Assembly: GCF_000020725.1 (NCBI RefSeq)
Contig: NC_011146.1
Location: 1,363,501-1,427,500, forward strand
Source: Citrifermentans bemidjiense Bem
GTDB lineage: Bacteria > Desulfobacterota > Desulfuromonadia > Geobacterales > Geobacteraceae
Direction of reading: 5' to 3'
DNA length: 64,000 bases
The notes under the pieces: model-generated
Told to the model about the DNA's origin: nothing
The model's input: the letters and a program-made list of their open reading frames with translations, nothing else
Databases searched by the model: none
Program-made: the position numbers and the translations under genes
Shown: piece by piece, positions 1-9,055 of the stretch
How the letters are laid out: each line of letters starts with the position of its first letter
Numbering within the stretch: position 1 is the stretch's first letter

Positions 1-1
1 C

Positions 2-589
2 CTCTCCCCTGAGGCGCGCCGGGATCTGCTGGAGACGGCAAACGAAGAGGCGGAGCGGCTGAACCGTTTCGTCGGAAACCTCCTCGACCTGAGCCGCCTG
101 GAGGCGGGGGCCCTCCGCCCGAGGATCGAGCCGTGCGACCTGCAGGAACTCATCGGCTGCGCCATCTCGGCCATGGAGAGCCGGCTTGGGGACCGCAACG
201 TATCGGTGCAGCTGCCGCAGGGGCTCACCCTGGTTCCCTTGGACCTGGTGCTGATGACCCAGGTACTGGTGAACCTTTTGGACAACGCCAATAAGTACGC
301 CCCCGCGCAAGGGAGCATCGAGGTGGAGGCGCGCGTCGCCGGCGCCTGGCTCTCCTTGACCGTCGCCGATCGGGGCCCGGGGGCGCCTGAAGCGGAACTC
401 TCCCATATTTTCGACAAATTCCACCGGGTGCAGGTCCCCGAAAAAACCGGTGGAACCGGCCTCGGGCTTTCCATCTGCAAGGGAATCGTGGAGGCGCACG
501 GGGGAAGGATCGCGGCCAGGAACCGCCCGCAGGGGGGGCTCGCGGTCGAGATCCTTTTGCCGTTGCAGCAAGGAGCAGAGGAGCCATGA
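2..589 (+). CDS. kdpD: Sensor histidine kinase KdpD, C-terminal part (truncated by window edge)
   Basis: This is the C-terminal catalytic part of a membrane histidine kinase that senses potassium limitation or osmotic stress; the 5' end lies outside the window. The frame is open from base 2. Visible are the end of the dimerisation domain (LLDLSRLEAG) and a complete HATPase_c domain: N box LVNLLDNANKYAP, G1 box VADRGPG and G2 box GTGLGLSICKGIVEAHGG. Assignment to KdpD rather than another kinase rests on the next gene, a KdpE-like regulator whose ATG overlaps this stop codon (ATGA), and on the potassium transporter after it. Its N-terminal Usp/KdpD sensor domain cannot be checked here. Confidence 0.85.
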   Translation, partial: LSPEARRDLLETANEEAERLNRFVGNLLDLSRLEAGALRPRIEPCDLQELIGCAISAMESRLGDRNVSVQLPQGLTLVPLDLVLMTQVLVNLLDNANKYAPAQGSIEVEARVAGAWLSLTVADRGPGAPEAELSHIFDKFHRVQVPEKTGGTGLGLSICKGIVEAHGGRIAARNRPQGGLAVEILLPLQQGAEEP

Positions 590-1293
590 AAGAGAGCCAA
601 GAGGCGACCGGGCAGCGCATACTCGTCATCGACGACGAGGCGGCCATTCGCCGCTTCCTGCATTCCGCGCTGTCCTCGGATGAATTCATCCTCCACGAGG
701 CCGATTCCGGGCACGGCGGGCTATCAGCCGCCGCGGCCTTGAGGCCCGACCTGATCCTATTGGACCTGGGGCTTCCCGACCTGGAGGGTATCGAGGTGAT
801 CCGCCGTATCCGCGAGTGGTCCCAGGTCCCCATCATCGTCCTCTCGGTGCGCGAGCGTGAGGACGACAAGGTGGCGGCTCTCGACGCCGGGGCCGACGAC
901 TACCTCACCAAGCCCTTCGGGGTGGGGGAACTGCTGGCCCGCATGAGGGCCTCCCTGCGCCGTTCCGCGGTGCAGCTCTCCGAGCCGGTCTTCTCAAGCG
1001 GCGACCTTACGGTGGACCTGAACCTGCGCCGGGTGACGGTGGAGGGAGCCGAGGTCCAGTTGACGCCCACCGAGTACGACCTCTTGCGCCTGCTCATCAC
1101 CCACGCGGACAAGGTCATAACCCACAGCCAGATCCTGAAGCAGATCTGGGGGGTGGCGTACCAGGATCAGCCCCAGGTGCTCAGGGTTACCATCAGCAAC
1201 CTGAGGAAGAAGGTCGAGCGGGACCCCTCGCGCCCCAGGCACATCACCACCGAACCCGGGGTCGGGTATCGGTTCAAGCAGGTGCAACCATGA
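586..1293 (+). CDS. kdpE: OmpR-family response regulator KdpE
   Basis: A cytoplasmic DNA-binding response regulator of 235 residues. The receiver domain (about 10-122) has the acidic pair D16-D17, the phosphoacceptor D60 in LLDLGLPD, and K109 in the YLTKPF motif. The C-terminal winged helix (about 135-230) carries the usual LTPTEYDLLRLL and LRVTISNLRKKVE segments. It overlaps kdpD by four bases and is itself overlapped by the next gene, so the three are probably translated together. By family it should activate K+ uptake genes. Here the only visible transporter in the unit is kup; kdpFABC, if present, would be upstream of the window. Confidence 0.92.
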   Translation: MKESQEATGQRILVIDDEAAIRRFLHSALSSDEFILHEADSGHGGLSAAAALRPDLILLDLGLPDLEGIEVIRRIREWSQVPIIVLSVREREDDKVAALDAGADDYLTKPFGVGELLARMRASLRRSAVQLSEPVFSSGDLTVDLNLRRVTVEGAEVQLTPTEYDLLRLLITHADKVITHSQILKQIWGVAYQDQPQVLRVTISNLRKKVERDPSRPRHITTEPGVGYRFKQVQP

Positions 1294-3110
1294 ATAACGA
1301 AGCGCCCCAATCCTACTGGAGCGGCATCGTCAAGGCGATGGGGCTCGTCTTCGGGGACATCGGCACCAGCCCGATCTACACCCTCACCGTCATCTTCGCC
1401 CTCACCCCCGCAACGCCCGGGAACGTCTTCGGGATCCTTTCGCTCGTCTTTTGGACCATGACCCTCCTGGTCAGCGCCGAGTACGCCTGGCTCGCCATGA
1501 GCCTCAGCCGCAAGGGGGAGGGGGGGACCATCGTTCTCAAGGAGATCCTGGTCCGGATGCTGAAGCCGGGGCGGCAGCTCGCCTTCGTGGTTTTCCTCTC
1601 TTACCTGGGAGCCTGCCTGCTGTTGGGCGACGGGGTGATCACCCCGGCCATCTCCATCCTCTCCGCGGTGGAAGGGCTCGAGCTGATACCCGGCCTGGAG
1701 CATACCGGCCAGGGTGAGCTGATCCTGATCGCCGCGGTGATCGCGGTGGGGCTTTTCCTGGCGCAGTCGAAGGGGACCGACAAGGTAGCGGGGGCCTTCG
1801 GCCCCATCATGGTGGTATGGTTCGGGGCGCTTGCCTTTTCCGGCCTCGCCTCCATCAGCTCCATGCCCTCCATCTTGAGCGCCATCAACCCTTACTACGC
1901 GCTGGATTTCATGCTGCATCACGGCCTGGGAGGGTTCTTCGTGCTCTCCGAGGTGATACTCTGCGCCACCGGCGGCGAGGCGCTCTACGCCGACATGGGG
2001 CACCTGGGGCGCAGGCCGATCCTGCGCGCCTGGTACTTCGCCTTCACCGCGCTGGTGATCAACTACCTGGGCCAGGGAGTCTTCCTGCTCAGTCACCCGG
2101 AGGCGAAGAACTACCTCTTCGGGATGGTGCAGAACCAGGCCCCGTTTCTCTACATCCCGTTCCTGATCCTCACCGTGCTCGCCACCGTCATCGCCTCGCA
2201 GGCGATGATCAGCGGCGTTTTCTCCGTGGTCTACCAGGGGATCACCACCCGCATACTTCCCCTCTTGCGGGTGGAGTTCACCTCGACGCACCTGAAGTCG
2301 CAGATCTACCTCTCCTCGGTCAACTGGATCCTGATGCTGGCCGTCCTCGTGGTGATGCTGTACTTCAAAAGGAGCGAGCACCTGGCCGCGGCGTACGGGC
2401 TGGCGGTCACCGGGACCATGACCATCACCGGGATCATGATGGTGATGATCTTCTCCCGCACCACCAAGAAGTGGAAGGTCCCCCTGGCCGTCGCTGTGAC
2501 CGTGGTGGACCTCATCTTCTTCCTCTCCTGCCTGAACAAGATCCCCCACGGCGGCTACTGGTCCATCGTGTTAGGCTCGATCCCTTTCTGCATCATCATG
2601 GTCTGGACCCGGGGGCAGCGCGCCCTGTACCGTGCGCTCAAGCCGCTGGACCTCGACACCTTCGACGTCGCCTACCGCCAGATCTACGCGAAAGAAAAGA
2701 ACATCCCCGGTACCTCCCTTTTCTTCGTCAAGGAATGGAGCGTTATTCCCCCTTATCTGGTGCACTGCATCATCCGCAGCAACATCATCTACGAGCGCAA
2801 CGTCCTGATCTCGATCCTGCGCACGGACGAGCCGTACGGCCTGAAGGTCGACTTGAAGCGCGACCTCTCCGTAGGGCTCGACGCCATCGAGATCAAGGCC
2901 GGCTACCTGGAGATTCTGGATATCGAGGCGGTCTTGAAGGAAAACGGGATTCAGGAGAAGGTGATCTTCTACGGGGTCGAGGACATCGTCACCGACAACC
3001 CGGTCTGGAAGCTCTTCGCCACCATCAAGCGGCAGACTCCCAACTTCGTGCAGTTCCACAACCTTCCCCCCGCGAAGCTCCAGGGGGTCGTGACCCGGGT
3101 GGAGATGTGA
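1290..3110 (+). CDS. kup: KUP-family potassium uptake transporter
   Basis: An inner-membrane K+ importer (probably H+ symport) of 606 residues, close to the usual KUP length. The N-terminal signature GDIGTSPIYTL is present, about twelve hydrophobic segments follow up to about residue 430, and a hydrophilic cytoplasmic domain ends the protein. The ATG overlaps the kdpE stop (ATGA). A strong terminator follows directly, closing the kdpDE-kup unit. In many bacteria kup is constitutive and unlinked to kdpDE, so placing it in the same transcript suggests that it is under KdpE control here; that is inference from arrangement. Confidence 0.95.
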   Translation: MNNEAPQSYWSGIVKAMGLVFGDIGTSPIYTLTVIFALTPATPGNVFGILSLVFWTMTLLVSAEYAWLAMSLSRKGEGGTIVLKEILVRMLKPGRQLAFVVFLSYLGACLLLGDGVITPAISILSAVEGLELIPGLEHTGQGELILIAAVIAVGLFLAQSKGTDKVAGAFGPIMVVWFGALAFSGLASISSMPSILSAINPYYALDFMLHHGLGGFFVLSEVILCATGGEALYADMGHLGRRPILRAWYFAFTALVINYLGQGVFLLSHPEAKNYLFGMVQNQAPFLYIPFLILTVLATVIASQAMISGVFSVVYQGITTRILPLLRVEFTSTHLKSQIYLSSVNWILMLAVLVVMLYFKRSEHLAAAYGLAVTGTMTITGIMMVMIFSRTTKKWKVPLAVAVTVVDLIFFLSCLNKIPHGGYWSIVLGSIPFCIIMVWTRGQRALYRALKPLDLDTFDVAYRQIYAKEKNIPGTSLFFVKEWSVIPPYLVHCIIRSNIIYERNVLISILRTDEPYGLKVDLKRDLSVGLDAIEIKAGYLEILDIEAVLKENGIQEKVIFYGVEDIVTDNPVWKLFATIKRQTPNFVQFHNLPPAKLQGVVTRVEM

Positions 3111-3118
3111 ATGAAAAA

Positions 3119-3150
3119 GGGGGCCGGCTTCCAACCGGCCCCCTTCCTTT
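3119..3150 (+). terminator. Rho-independent terminator after kup
   Basis: Nine-base perfect stem GGGGGCCGG/CCGGCCCCC with a 7-base loop, followed by a pyrimidine-rich tail (TTCCTTT). It starts 9 bases after the kup stop and separates that operon from the convergent dehydrogenase gene. Confidence 0.8.
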
Positions 3151-3178
3151 GCCCCATGGCTCGTTCCTGCCTCGCTTT

Positions 3179-4411
3179 CTAGCGCTCTTCGCCTATCGCC
3201 CCCTGCATCTGCAGCTGCACCTTGAGCCACCCTTCCTTCCTCAGGTCGAAGGCCTGGTAGGCCTCGATGACGTTGGAAAAGGGGGCCTTCTGGGTCAGGA
3301 TCTTCGCGGGATCCAGCGCCTTACCCTGCACCAGTTCCATCAGCTTCGGGATAAACCTGCGGTGGTCGCAGTTCCCCATCTTCAGGGTGAGGTTCTTGTT
3401 CATGGCGGCGCCGATGGGGAATAGGCTCACCGTCTGGGGATAGACCCCGACGATGGAGAGGGTGCCCGCCTTGGCCAGCGACTGCACCGCCCAGACGAGC
3501 GTCATGGAGGGGGCGTCGCCGGGGTGCCAGTTCTCACCCTGCACGTTGGTGCGCGGCGCCACTTGGGCGAGCTCCTGCTGGAACTCCTGCAGGTGCTCCC
3601 TGAACTCCCGGCTCCCGGGGCCGGAGTGGGGTGCGGACGCGTCCACGCCGACGGCGTCGATGGCGCGGTCGCAGCCGATGCCGCCGGTGAACTGGTGGAT
3701 CATGGCGACCGGGTCCTCCCTGGAGAAGTCGATCGCCTCGGCCCCCTGCTCCTGGGCCAGGTCGAGCCGGAAGGGGACGCTGTCCACCGCGAAGATCCTC
3801 CCCGCCTGCATCAGCTTCGCCGCTGCTATGGCGCACTGCCCGACCGGCCCGCAGCCAAAGACAACCACCGTGTTCCCCGGCTTGATCTCGGCCAGCTCCG
3901 CGGCCATGTAGCCCGTGGGAAGGATGTCGGATAGAAGCAGCGCCTGTTCGTCCGTCACCTCGTCGGGAACTTTGACGAGCCCGACGCCGGCGAACGGTAT
4001 CCGGGCCTTCTCCGCCTGCAGTCCATTGATCGGCCCGCTCAACTCGGGGCCGCCGAAAAAGCAGGTGCCGGCGTCGGGGCCGTTGGGGTTCGCGTTGTCG
4101 CACTGGGAGTAGTACCCGGCCCGGCAGTAGGAGCAGAAACCGCAGGCTATGGTGGAGGGGATCACCACCCGGTCCCCCGGCATGAAGTTCCGTATCGAGG
4201 CGCCGATCTGGTCGACGATCCCCACCCCCTCGTGGCCGAGGATGGTCCCTTCCTTCATCCCCGGCATGGTCCCGCGCACCATGTGCAGGTCGGTCCCGCA
4301 GATGGCGCTGGTGGTAAGGCGAACGATGGCGTCGGTGGGCTCTTCTATCCGCGGATCGGGAACCTCGTCGAGCCTTATGTCCCCGACTCCGTGCCAAACG
4401 ACAGCTTTCAT
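3179..4411 (-). CDS. Zinc-dependent alcohol/formaldehyde dehydrogenase-like protein
   Basis: A medium-chain, NAD(P)-dependent zinc dehydrogenase of 410 residues. Catalytic zinc ligands are C38 (ICGTDLH) and H60-E61 (GHEGVG). The structural zinc cysteines are C90, C93, C96 and C104 (CGFCSYCRAGYYSQC). The Rossmann motif is GCGPVGQCAIAAAK. It is longer than a typical 350-residue alcohol dehydrogenase because of an insertion after IDAVGVD, a feature of the glutathione-independent formaldehyde-dehydrogenase-like group; the substrate is not determined. The ATG at 4411 is chosen because AAGGAGG precedes it by 7 bases; the frame stays open further upstream but without a ribosome site. Confidence 0.88.
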   Translation of the reverse strand: MKAVVWHGVGDIRLDEVPDPRIEEPTDAIVRLTTSAICGTDLHMVRGTMPGMKEGTILGHEGVGIVDQIGASIRNFMPGDRVVIPSTIACGFCSYCRAGYYSQCDNANPNGPDAGTCFFGGPELSGPINGLQAEKARIPFAGVGLVKVPDEVTDEQALLLSDILPTGYMAAELAEIKPGNTVVVFGCGPVGQCAIAAAKLMQAGRIFAVDSVPFRLDLAQEQGAEAIDFSREDPVAMIHQFTGGIGCDRAIDAVGVDASAPHSGPGSREFREHLQEFQQELAQVAPRTNVQGENWHPGDAPSMTLVWAVQSLAKAGTLSIVGVYPQTVSLFPIGAAMNKNLTLKMGNCDHRRFIPKLMELVQGKALDPAKILTQKAPFSNVIEAYQAFDLRKEGWLKVQLQMQGAIGEER

Positions 4412-4492
4412 GGCGATTCCTCCTTGGTTGGTGGTTTTTAACCCACCGTAGTCTAGCAGGAGGAGGGGGGTTGGCAAAGCATCCCTCACCCC

Positions 4493-4519
4493 CTCCCCTC
4501 TCCCAAAAGGCGAGGGGAG
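4493..4519. repeat. GC-rich hairpin repeat
   Basis: Eight-base perfect inverted repeat CTCCCCTC/GAGGGGAG in a C-rich/G-rich intergenic stretch between two minus-strand genes. It resembles the GC-rich hairpin elements near 48-50.6 kb, 57.6 kb and 63.1 kb. It may also end the Lrp-family transcript, but it lacks a U-tract. Confidence 0.55.
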
Positions 4520-4551
4520 AATGGACCAACTGCCATTGCCAGAAGGATTCT

Positions 4552-5025
4552 CTATATGGGGAGCGCCGTCTTGCTGAGCACGGTGCGCAGCGCGAAGGAG
4601 GACTGCACCCGCAACACCCCGGGAAGACCGGTCAGCTTGTTGTGCAGCCGCAGGTAGTCGTCGGTGTCCTTCACGATGACCCGCAACAGGTAATCGACGT
4701 CCCCCGACATCAGGTAGCATTCCATCACCTCGGGGACGCTCCCGATCGCTTCCTCGAAGCTTGCGAGCTTCTCCCGTTGCTGTCCGTCCAGCGTGACCCG
4801 CACGAAGACGTTACCCGGCTTGCCTACCGCCCCCTGGTCCACCAGCATCACGTAACGGTCGATGATCCCTGTCTGCTCCAGAAGGCGCACCCGGCGCAGG
4901 CATGCCGACTCGGAGAGCCCCACCAGTTCGGCCAGCTGCACGTTGGAAAGTTTCCCGTCCCGCTGCAGTTCGGTCAGGATGGCCTTATCTATCTGGTCCA
5001 GGCCGGATGGCGCAATATTGCTCAC
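4552..5025 (-). CDS. Lrp/AsnC-family transcriptional regulator
   Basis: A 157-residue amino-acid-responsive regulator. The N-terminal helix-turn-helix reads LDQIDKAILTELQRDGKLSNVQLAELVGLSES in overlapping segments, and the C-terminal RAM ligand/oligomerisation domain contains the typical RVTLDGQQREKLASFE strand-helix. The start is GTG at 5025, with GGAGG 8 bases upstream. It is divergent from alanine dehydrogenase across about 180 bases. Lrp-like activators beside ald (AldR type) commonly respond to alanine, so this is the likely regulator of ald; the effector is inferred only from position. Confidence 0.9.
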   Translation of the reverse strand: MSNIAPSGLDQIDKAILTELQRDGKLSNVQLAELVGLSESACLRRVRLLEQTGIIDRYVMLVDQGAVGKPGNVFVRVTLDGQQREKLASFEEAIGSVPEVMECYLMSGDVDYLLRVIVKDTDDYLRLHNKLTGLPGVLRVQSSFALRTVLSKTALPI

Positions 5026-5206
5026 CTAATGCCTCCGATGTTCGAATTTTCTGTCGAATAATAAACTTTCAAGAGTGGAATTCGCAAGGAAAAACCTCCC
5101 GGATTCTGCTATGCTCCTGCCGCATCGAGGGTACGGCGCATCAGCTCATGCGGTACAATTCCATCGTGCCCACTGCTAATTAATTTCGTCGGGGAAGGGA
5201 GCTAAC

Positions 5207-6322
5207 ATGATCGTAGGCATTCTGAAGGAGATCAAGGTCGAAGAGAACCGGGTCAGCATGACCCCCGCAGGCGCCGAGGTGATGGCGCACCACGGACACA
5301 CGGTGCTGGTGGAACAGTCGGCTGGGGTGGGAAGCGGGTTTTCCGACGACGCCTATAGGCTCGCGGGGGCCGAGATCGTGGCGACCCCGGCCGAGATCTA
5401 CGCCCGCGCGCAGCTGGTGATGCACGTGAAGGAGCCGCAGCCGTCCGAGTACGATCTGATCCGCGAGGGGCAGGTCCTTTTTACCTACTTCCATTTTGCA
5501 GCCAGCGAGCCTCTCACCCGTGCGATCATGAAGAGCAAGGCGGTAGCCATCGCCTACGAGACCATCACCGGCCCCGAGAACACGCTGCCGCTGCTCACTC
5601 CGATGAGCGAGGTGGCGGGGCGCATGGCGGCACAGCAGGCGGCCAAATACTCGGAACGGTCCCAGGGTGGGCGCGGCATCCTCCTGGGCGGGGTTCCGGG
5701 CGTGCCGCCGGCGACGGTCGTGGTTTTGGGCGGCGGCGTGGTGGGGACCCATGCGGCGCAGATGGCCTGCGGGCTGGGGGCTAAGGTCTATCTCCTCGAC
5801 CTGAGCCTGGAGCGCCTGCGCCACCTCTGCGAGACCATGCCCAAGAACTGCTTCCCGGTGATGAGCTCTCCCGCCACCATCAGGGAGCTCCTGCCGCAGG
5901 CGGACGCCGTGATCGGCGCGGTGCTGGTGCACGGAGCCAAGGCGCCCAAGCTGGTGACGCGCGAGATGCTGAAGAGCATGAAGCCGGGCGCGGTGCTGGT
6001 GGACGTCGCCATCGACCAAGGAGGTTGCTTCGAGACCTCGCGCCCGACTACGCACACCGACCCCACTTTCCTTTTGGACGGCGTGCTCCATTACTGCGTG
6101 GCCAACATGCCGGGGGCGGTCCCGCTCACCTCTACGGTGGCGCTTACCAACGCCACGCTCCCGTTCGCCGTGGCGCTCGCGGACCAGGGGTGGCAGGAGG
6201 CGTCGCGCCAAAACCCCGGCATCAAGGAAGGGATCAACATCGCGCTGGGCCAGGTGACCTACCGCGCCGTGGCCGAGGCATTCGGGCTTCCCTATACCCC
6301 GGTCCATGCCGTCTTGATCTGA
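5207..6322 (+). CDS. ald: Alanine dehydrogenase
   Basis: A 371-residue NAD-dependent enzyme converting L-alanine to pyruvate and ammonia, or the reverse. It has the expected length and the substrate/catalytic residues K75 (MHVKEPQ) and H96 (TYFHFA) at their family positions. The NAD-binding loop is VVLGGGVVGTHAAQMA, and EVAGRMA is also conserved. A purine-rich ribosome site (GGGAAGGGA) lies just before the ATG. It is transcribed away from an Lrp/AsnC regulator and ends one base before the convergent binding-protein gene. Confidence 0.95.
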   Translation: MIVGILKEIKVEENRVSMTPAGAEVMAHHGHTVLVEQSAGVGSGFSDDAYRLAGAEIVATPAEIYARAQLVMHVKEPQPSEYDLIREGQVLFTYFHFAASEPLTRAIMKSKAVAIAYETITGPENTLPLLTPMSEVAGRMAAQQAAKYSERSQGGRGILLGGVPGVPPATVVVLGGGVVGTHAAQMACGLGAKVYLLDLSLERLRHLCETMPKNCFPVMSSPATIRELLPQADAVIGAVLVHGAKAPKLVTREMLKSMKPGAVLVDVAIDQGGCFETSRPTTHTDPTFLLDGVLHYCVANMPGAVPLTSTVALTNATLPFAVALADQGWQEASRQNPGIKEGINIALGQVTYRAVAEAFGLPYTPVHAVLI

Positions 6323-6323
6323 A

Positions 6324-7172
6324 TCAGGGAATGCGCAGGCGCAGCTTGCGCAGCACGCTCTCGTTGCTCTTCAGGTGCGTCTTGCGCGGGTCCAGGACGG
6401 CGACTCGGTGGCTTTCCCCCTTGAGCAGCGAAGAGGCGAGCTCGCCTGCCTGCACCCCGATGTCTGCCGGGTCGAGGTCGAGCGCCGCCGCCGCGCCGTT
6501 TTTCAGATAATGGCTGGCGAAGGTGACCACCGGCACGCTCTGCGTCATCGAGAAAAGGAGCAGGGCTTCCATGTTCACCGTGGTAGCGACGGTGGCGTCA
6601 GGGAGCATCCAGAGCGCGTCGATCTCCCCCTTCATCCTCTCCAATTTCGCCTGAAGGTCGCGCGGGTTATGTACCGGTTCGGCCACCAGAGTAACCCCTT
6701 CCTGCCGCGCCTCCTGCTGCGCGCGCTTTAGGTACTGTCCGCTCTTTTTCGGGTCGTAGAGGAGCCCGACCCGTTTCACCCCGAGGCTTTGGAACAGGTT
6801 CAGGTACTCCCTCGGCGCGACGGTCATGGAGATGCCGCCGATGTTGTCGGGAGCATGCCGCCCCAGGTTGAGCGAGAGCATTGCCACCACCGGCAGCTCG
6901 CGGACCTTGCGCGAGGCAGCAAGGGCCCGGTCCCCGATCGCCACCACCACCCTGGGGCGCTCCTCTTTCACCAGGCGCTGCACGTCGACCTCGGCGAAGT
7001 CGGAGAGGACGACGGTCTCCTCGGAACTCCTGCAGGCTGAGCGGAAGCCGCGCAGCGCCTCGCTGTAGACCGCGCTGCGGCTCGACTCCAGGATGAGCAG
7101 CTCGGCTCCCTGCGCTAAGGGGAGGGGGGGGAGGCAAAACGCCAGCAGTAGGAATAGGGCCAGGGCGCGCAT
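6324..7172 (-). CDS. ABC-type substrate-binding protein (PF04392-like)
   Basis: A 282-residue exported protein of the ABC_sub_bind type. An N-terminal signal peptide (MRALALFLLLAFCLPPLPLA) is followed by two Rossmann-like lobes typical of this group: VVVAIGDRALAASRKV, KRVGLLYDPKKSGQYL and PVVTFASHYLKNGAAAALD. No permease or ATPase gene is adjacent, so it may act as a periplasmic ligand sensor rather than in transport. Its ATG overlaps the stop of the upstream TonB receptor gene (TGATG), indicating translational coupling. The start at 7172 is fixed by the signal peptide. The ligand is unknown. Confidence 0.82.
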   Translation of the reverse strand: MRALALFLLLAFCLPPLPLAQGAELLILESSRSAVYSEALRGFRSACRSSEETVVLSDFAEVDVQRLVKEERPRVVVAIGDRALAASRKVRELPVVAMLSLNLGRHAPDNIGGISMTVAPREYLNLFQSLGVKRVGLLYDPKKSGQYLKRAQQEARQEGVTLVAEPVHNPRDLQAKLERMKGEIDALWMLPDATVATTVNMEALLLFSMTQSVPVVTFASHYLKNGAAAALDLDPADIGVQAGELASSLLKGESHRVAVLDPRKTHLKSNESVLRKLRLRIP

Positions 7173-9055
7173 CAGAAAAACCACCTCGCCCCTGCCTCTA
7201 ACCAGCGCGGTGCGTTGGCCCGGAAGTCGTAGAAGTACCGTTTGCTGTCGAAGATGTTGTGCCAGGACAGGAACAGCTCCGGGGAGTTGTCCGAAGAAGG
7301 AGAGAGCTTCTGGGTCAGGTGGAGGTCCCAGAACTCCCCTTTGTCCTTGGCGAAGCGCCCCGGGTTGTGCAGCTTCGCCCAGTCCCCCAGAAGCGTAGCC
7401 GAAAGCCCTGCCGGTTCGCTGTCGTATCTCACCCCGACCTTCAGCGCCTGCCGCGGCCCCGCATCCAGTACGGAAAGCACCTTCCCGGTCTTTTGGTCGC
7501 GGGCGTCGGTGAAGTTGTAGGAGCCGTTTAGGGCGAACCCGCACCAGGGGGAGCTCTTCAGCTCCAGCTCGGCCCCCTGCTTCACCTGCTGGCTGAGCTG
7601 CGGCGTCGGCTGGTCGAAGTCCTGGATGTTCCAGACCTCTGCGTAGAAGAAGGTTGTTTTCACCCAGACGAAGGGGAGATCCGCGCTCTCAACTCCTGCC
7701 TGCACCGTCCGTACGTGCTGCAGGTCCCGCTGCACCTGCCCGTTCTGGATACCGAGGTTAGAGATGATCGGCATGCTATAGCCGTACGCCGCGTAGCCGC
7801 GCAGCAGCGTGTTATCCGTCAGACGCAGCGTGGCGCCCAAAGTGAAACTGACCGGATCTTCCATAAGACTTAGGCGGTCCAAGCGCACACCCGGCAGGAT
7901 GGAGAGCCTTCCCATCGTGTAGGTCCCGTTCAGGTAGGCCGACTCCCGCCTGAGGGCAAGGTCGTAGTTCGCCTGCGGATACCGTCTCACCGGCTCGTGC
8001 ATTTCGACCTCGGTCTCCTCCAAGGAGACCCCCGCTTTCAGGGCACGGCTTGCGTCTCCCCAACTGAGCGCGGCGTCGGCTCCGCGGAACGTCTCCTGGC
8101 CTTTGAAGTCGGCGAAGGGGACCCCCGTGGTGAGGACAGCCCGCCGGTTCTGCACCTCCCGCCTCCCCGTGTGCGCGTTCGCCTCCAGGGCAAGCCGCTC
8201 CGCCAGCGGGTAGTTGAGCACCAGGTTCCCCGTGGCATGGGTCGCGGCGCCGGTGTTGTGAAAATCGTACCGCCGCGACTCCTCGGTGCCCGCCATGCTG
8301 TGCCGCGCGTCGAGGCTCAGGGAAAGATCCCCCCCGTTGGGAAAGTCGTAGCTCAATTTGCCGAAGCCGTGGTTCATGTCGGTGTCGTTGCCGGCCAAGA
8401 GACCGTCGGAGCTAAGCTTGCCGGCGGTCAGGTAGTAGCCGAAGCGCTCCCCGCTGCCGGTCGCCTCGGCGCGCAGGTCACGGGTGGCGCTCTTGCCGGT
8501 GGACCCCGAAACCATGCCGGCGGCGCGGTCCGCGGCAGGGCTCTTGGTGACGATGTTGATCACCCCGCCCAGCGCCGAGCCCCAGGCCGCCGAAGCTGCC
8601 CCCTTCACCACCTCGATGCGCTCGATCATCTGCACCGGGATGAGCCCCACCTGGGCTATGTTTTCCGAACCGATGAGGTTCTGGGCCACGCCGTCGATCT
8701 GCACCAGGACGTGCCGGCTCGATGCGCCCAGGACCCCGAAGAAGTTCATCGATCCCGGCGTCTGCAGCTGGTCCATCTGGACCCCCGGGAGGGTATTCAG
8801 CACTTCGGCGACAGTGTGGGCGTTGATGCGGGCGATATCTTGCGCCGTGACGACGGTGATATTTTCGGCGATACGGGAGGCAGGGCGGGGAAAGCGCGCA
8901 AGTTCGGGAGGGGGGTCGGAGAGGCCGAAGGAACCGATCAGTTCCTCCTGCCCCGATCCCAGCGCGGGGGCCGCGGCCAGGACGGCAGACAACAGCGCGC
9001 ATGGAAACAGTAATTTGGTTACGAAGTTACGTCTCAAGCGAGCAGCCTGTAGCAA
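7172..9055 (-). CDS. TonB-dependent outer-membrane receptor
   Basis: A 627-residue outer-membrane receptor. A signal peptide (LLFPCALLSAVLAAAPALG) precedes a plug domain with the features ENITVVTAQDIARI, VLVQIDGVAQNLIG and IERIEVVKGAASAAWGS. A beta barrel runs to the C terminus and ends in aromatic residues (ARWFF). It is co-transcribed with the binding-protein gene downstream. The start is uncertain: TTG at 9055 gives a good leader, but no convincing ribosome site is visible. I looked upstream for a cobalamin riboswitch and did not find a B12 box. The ligand (metal chelate, cobalamin or other) cannot be told from the sequence. Confidence 0.88.
   Translation of the reverse strand: MLQAARLRRNFVTKLLFPCALLSAVLAAAPALGSGQEELIGSFGLSDPPPELARFPRPASRIAENITVVTAQDIARINAHTVAEVLNTLPGVQMDQLQTPGSMNFFGVLGASSRHVLVQIDGVAQNLIGSENIAQVGLIPVQMIERIEVVKGAASAAWGSALGGVINIVTKSPAADRAAGMVSGSTGKSATRDLRAEATGSGERFGYYLTAGKLSSDGLLAGNDTDMNHGFGKLSYDFPNGGDLSLSLDARHSMAGTEESRRYDFHNTGAATHATGNLVLNYPLAERLALEANAHTGRREVQNRRAVLTTGVPFADFKGQETFRGADAALSWGDASRALKAGVSLEETEVEMHEPVRRYPQANYDLALRRESAYLNGTYTMGRLSILPGVRLDRLSLMEDPVSFTLGATLRLTDNTLLRGYAAYGYSMPIISNLGIQNGQVQRDLQHVRTVQAGVESADLPFVWVKTTFFYAEVWNIQDFDQPTPQLSQQVKQGAELELKSSPWCGFALNGSYNFTDARDQKTGKVLSVLDAGPRQALKVGVRYDSEPAGLSATLLGDWAKLHNPGRFAKDKGEFWDLHLTQKLSPSSDNSPELFLSWHNIFDSKRYFYDFRANAPRWLEAGARWFF

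Noticed and set aside
1167-2549. A long open frame (460 codons) on the strand opposite kup.
   Set aside because: Low-complexity, His/Gly/Asp-rich translation typical of antisense GC-rich codons; it lies over the conserved kup gene and has no recognisable domain.
4412-4720. Possible 100-residue N-terminal extension of the zinc dehydrogenase.
   Set aside because: The family N terminus and an AAGGAGG site both place the start at 4411; the extension runs through a GC-rich hairpin and overlaps the Lrp-family gene.
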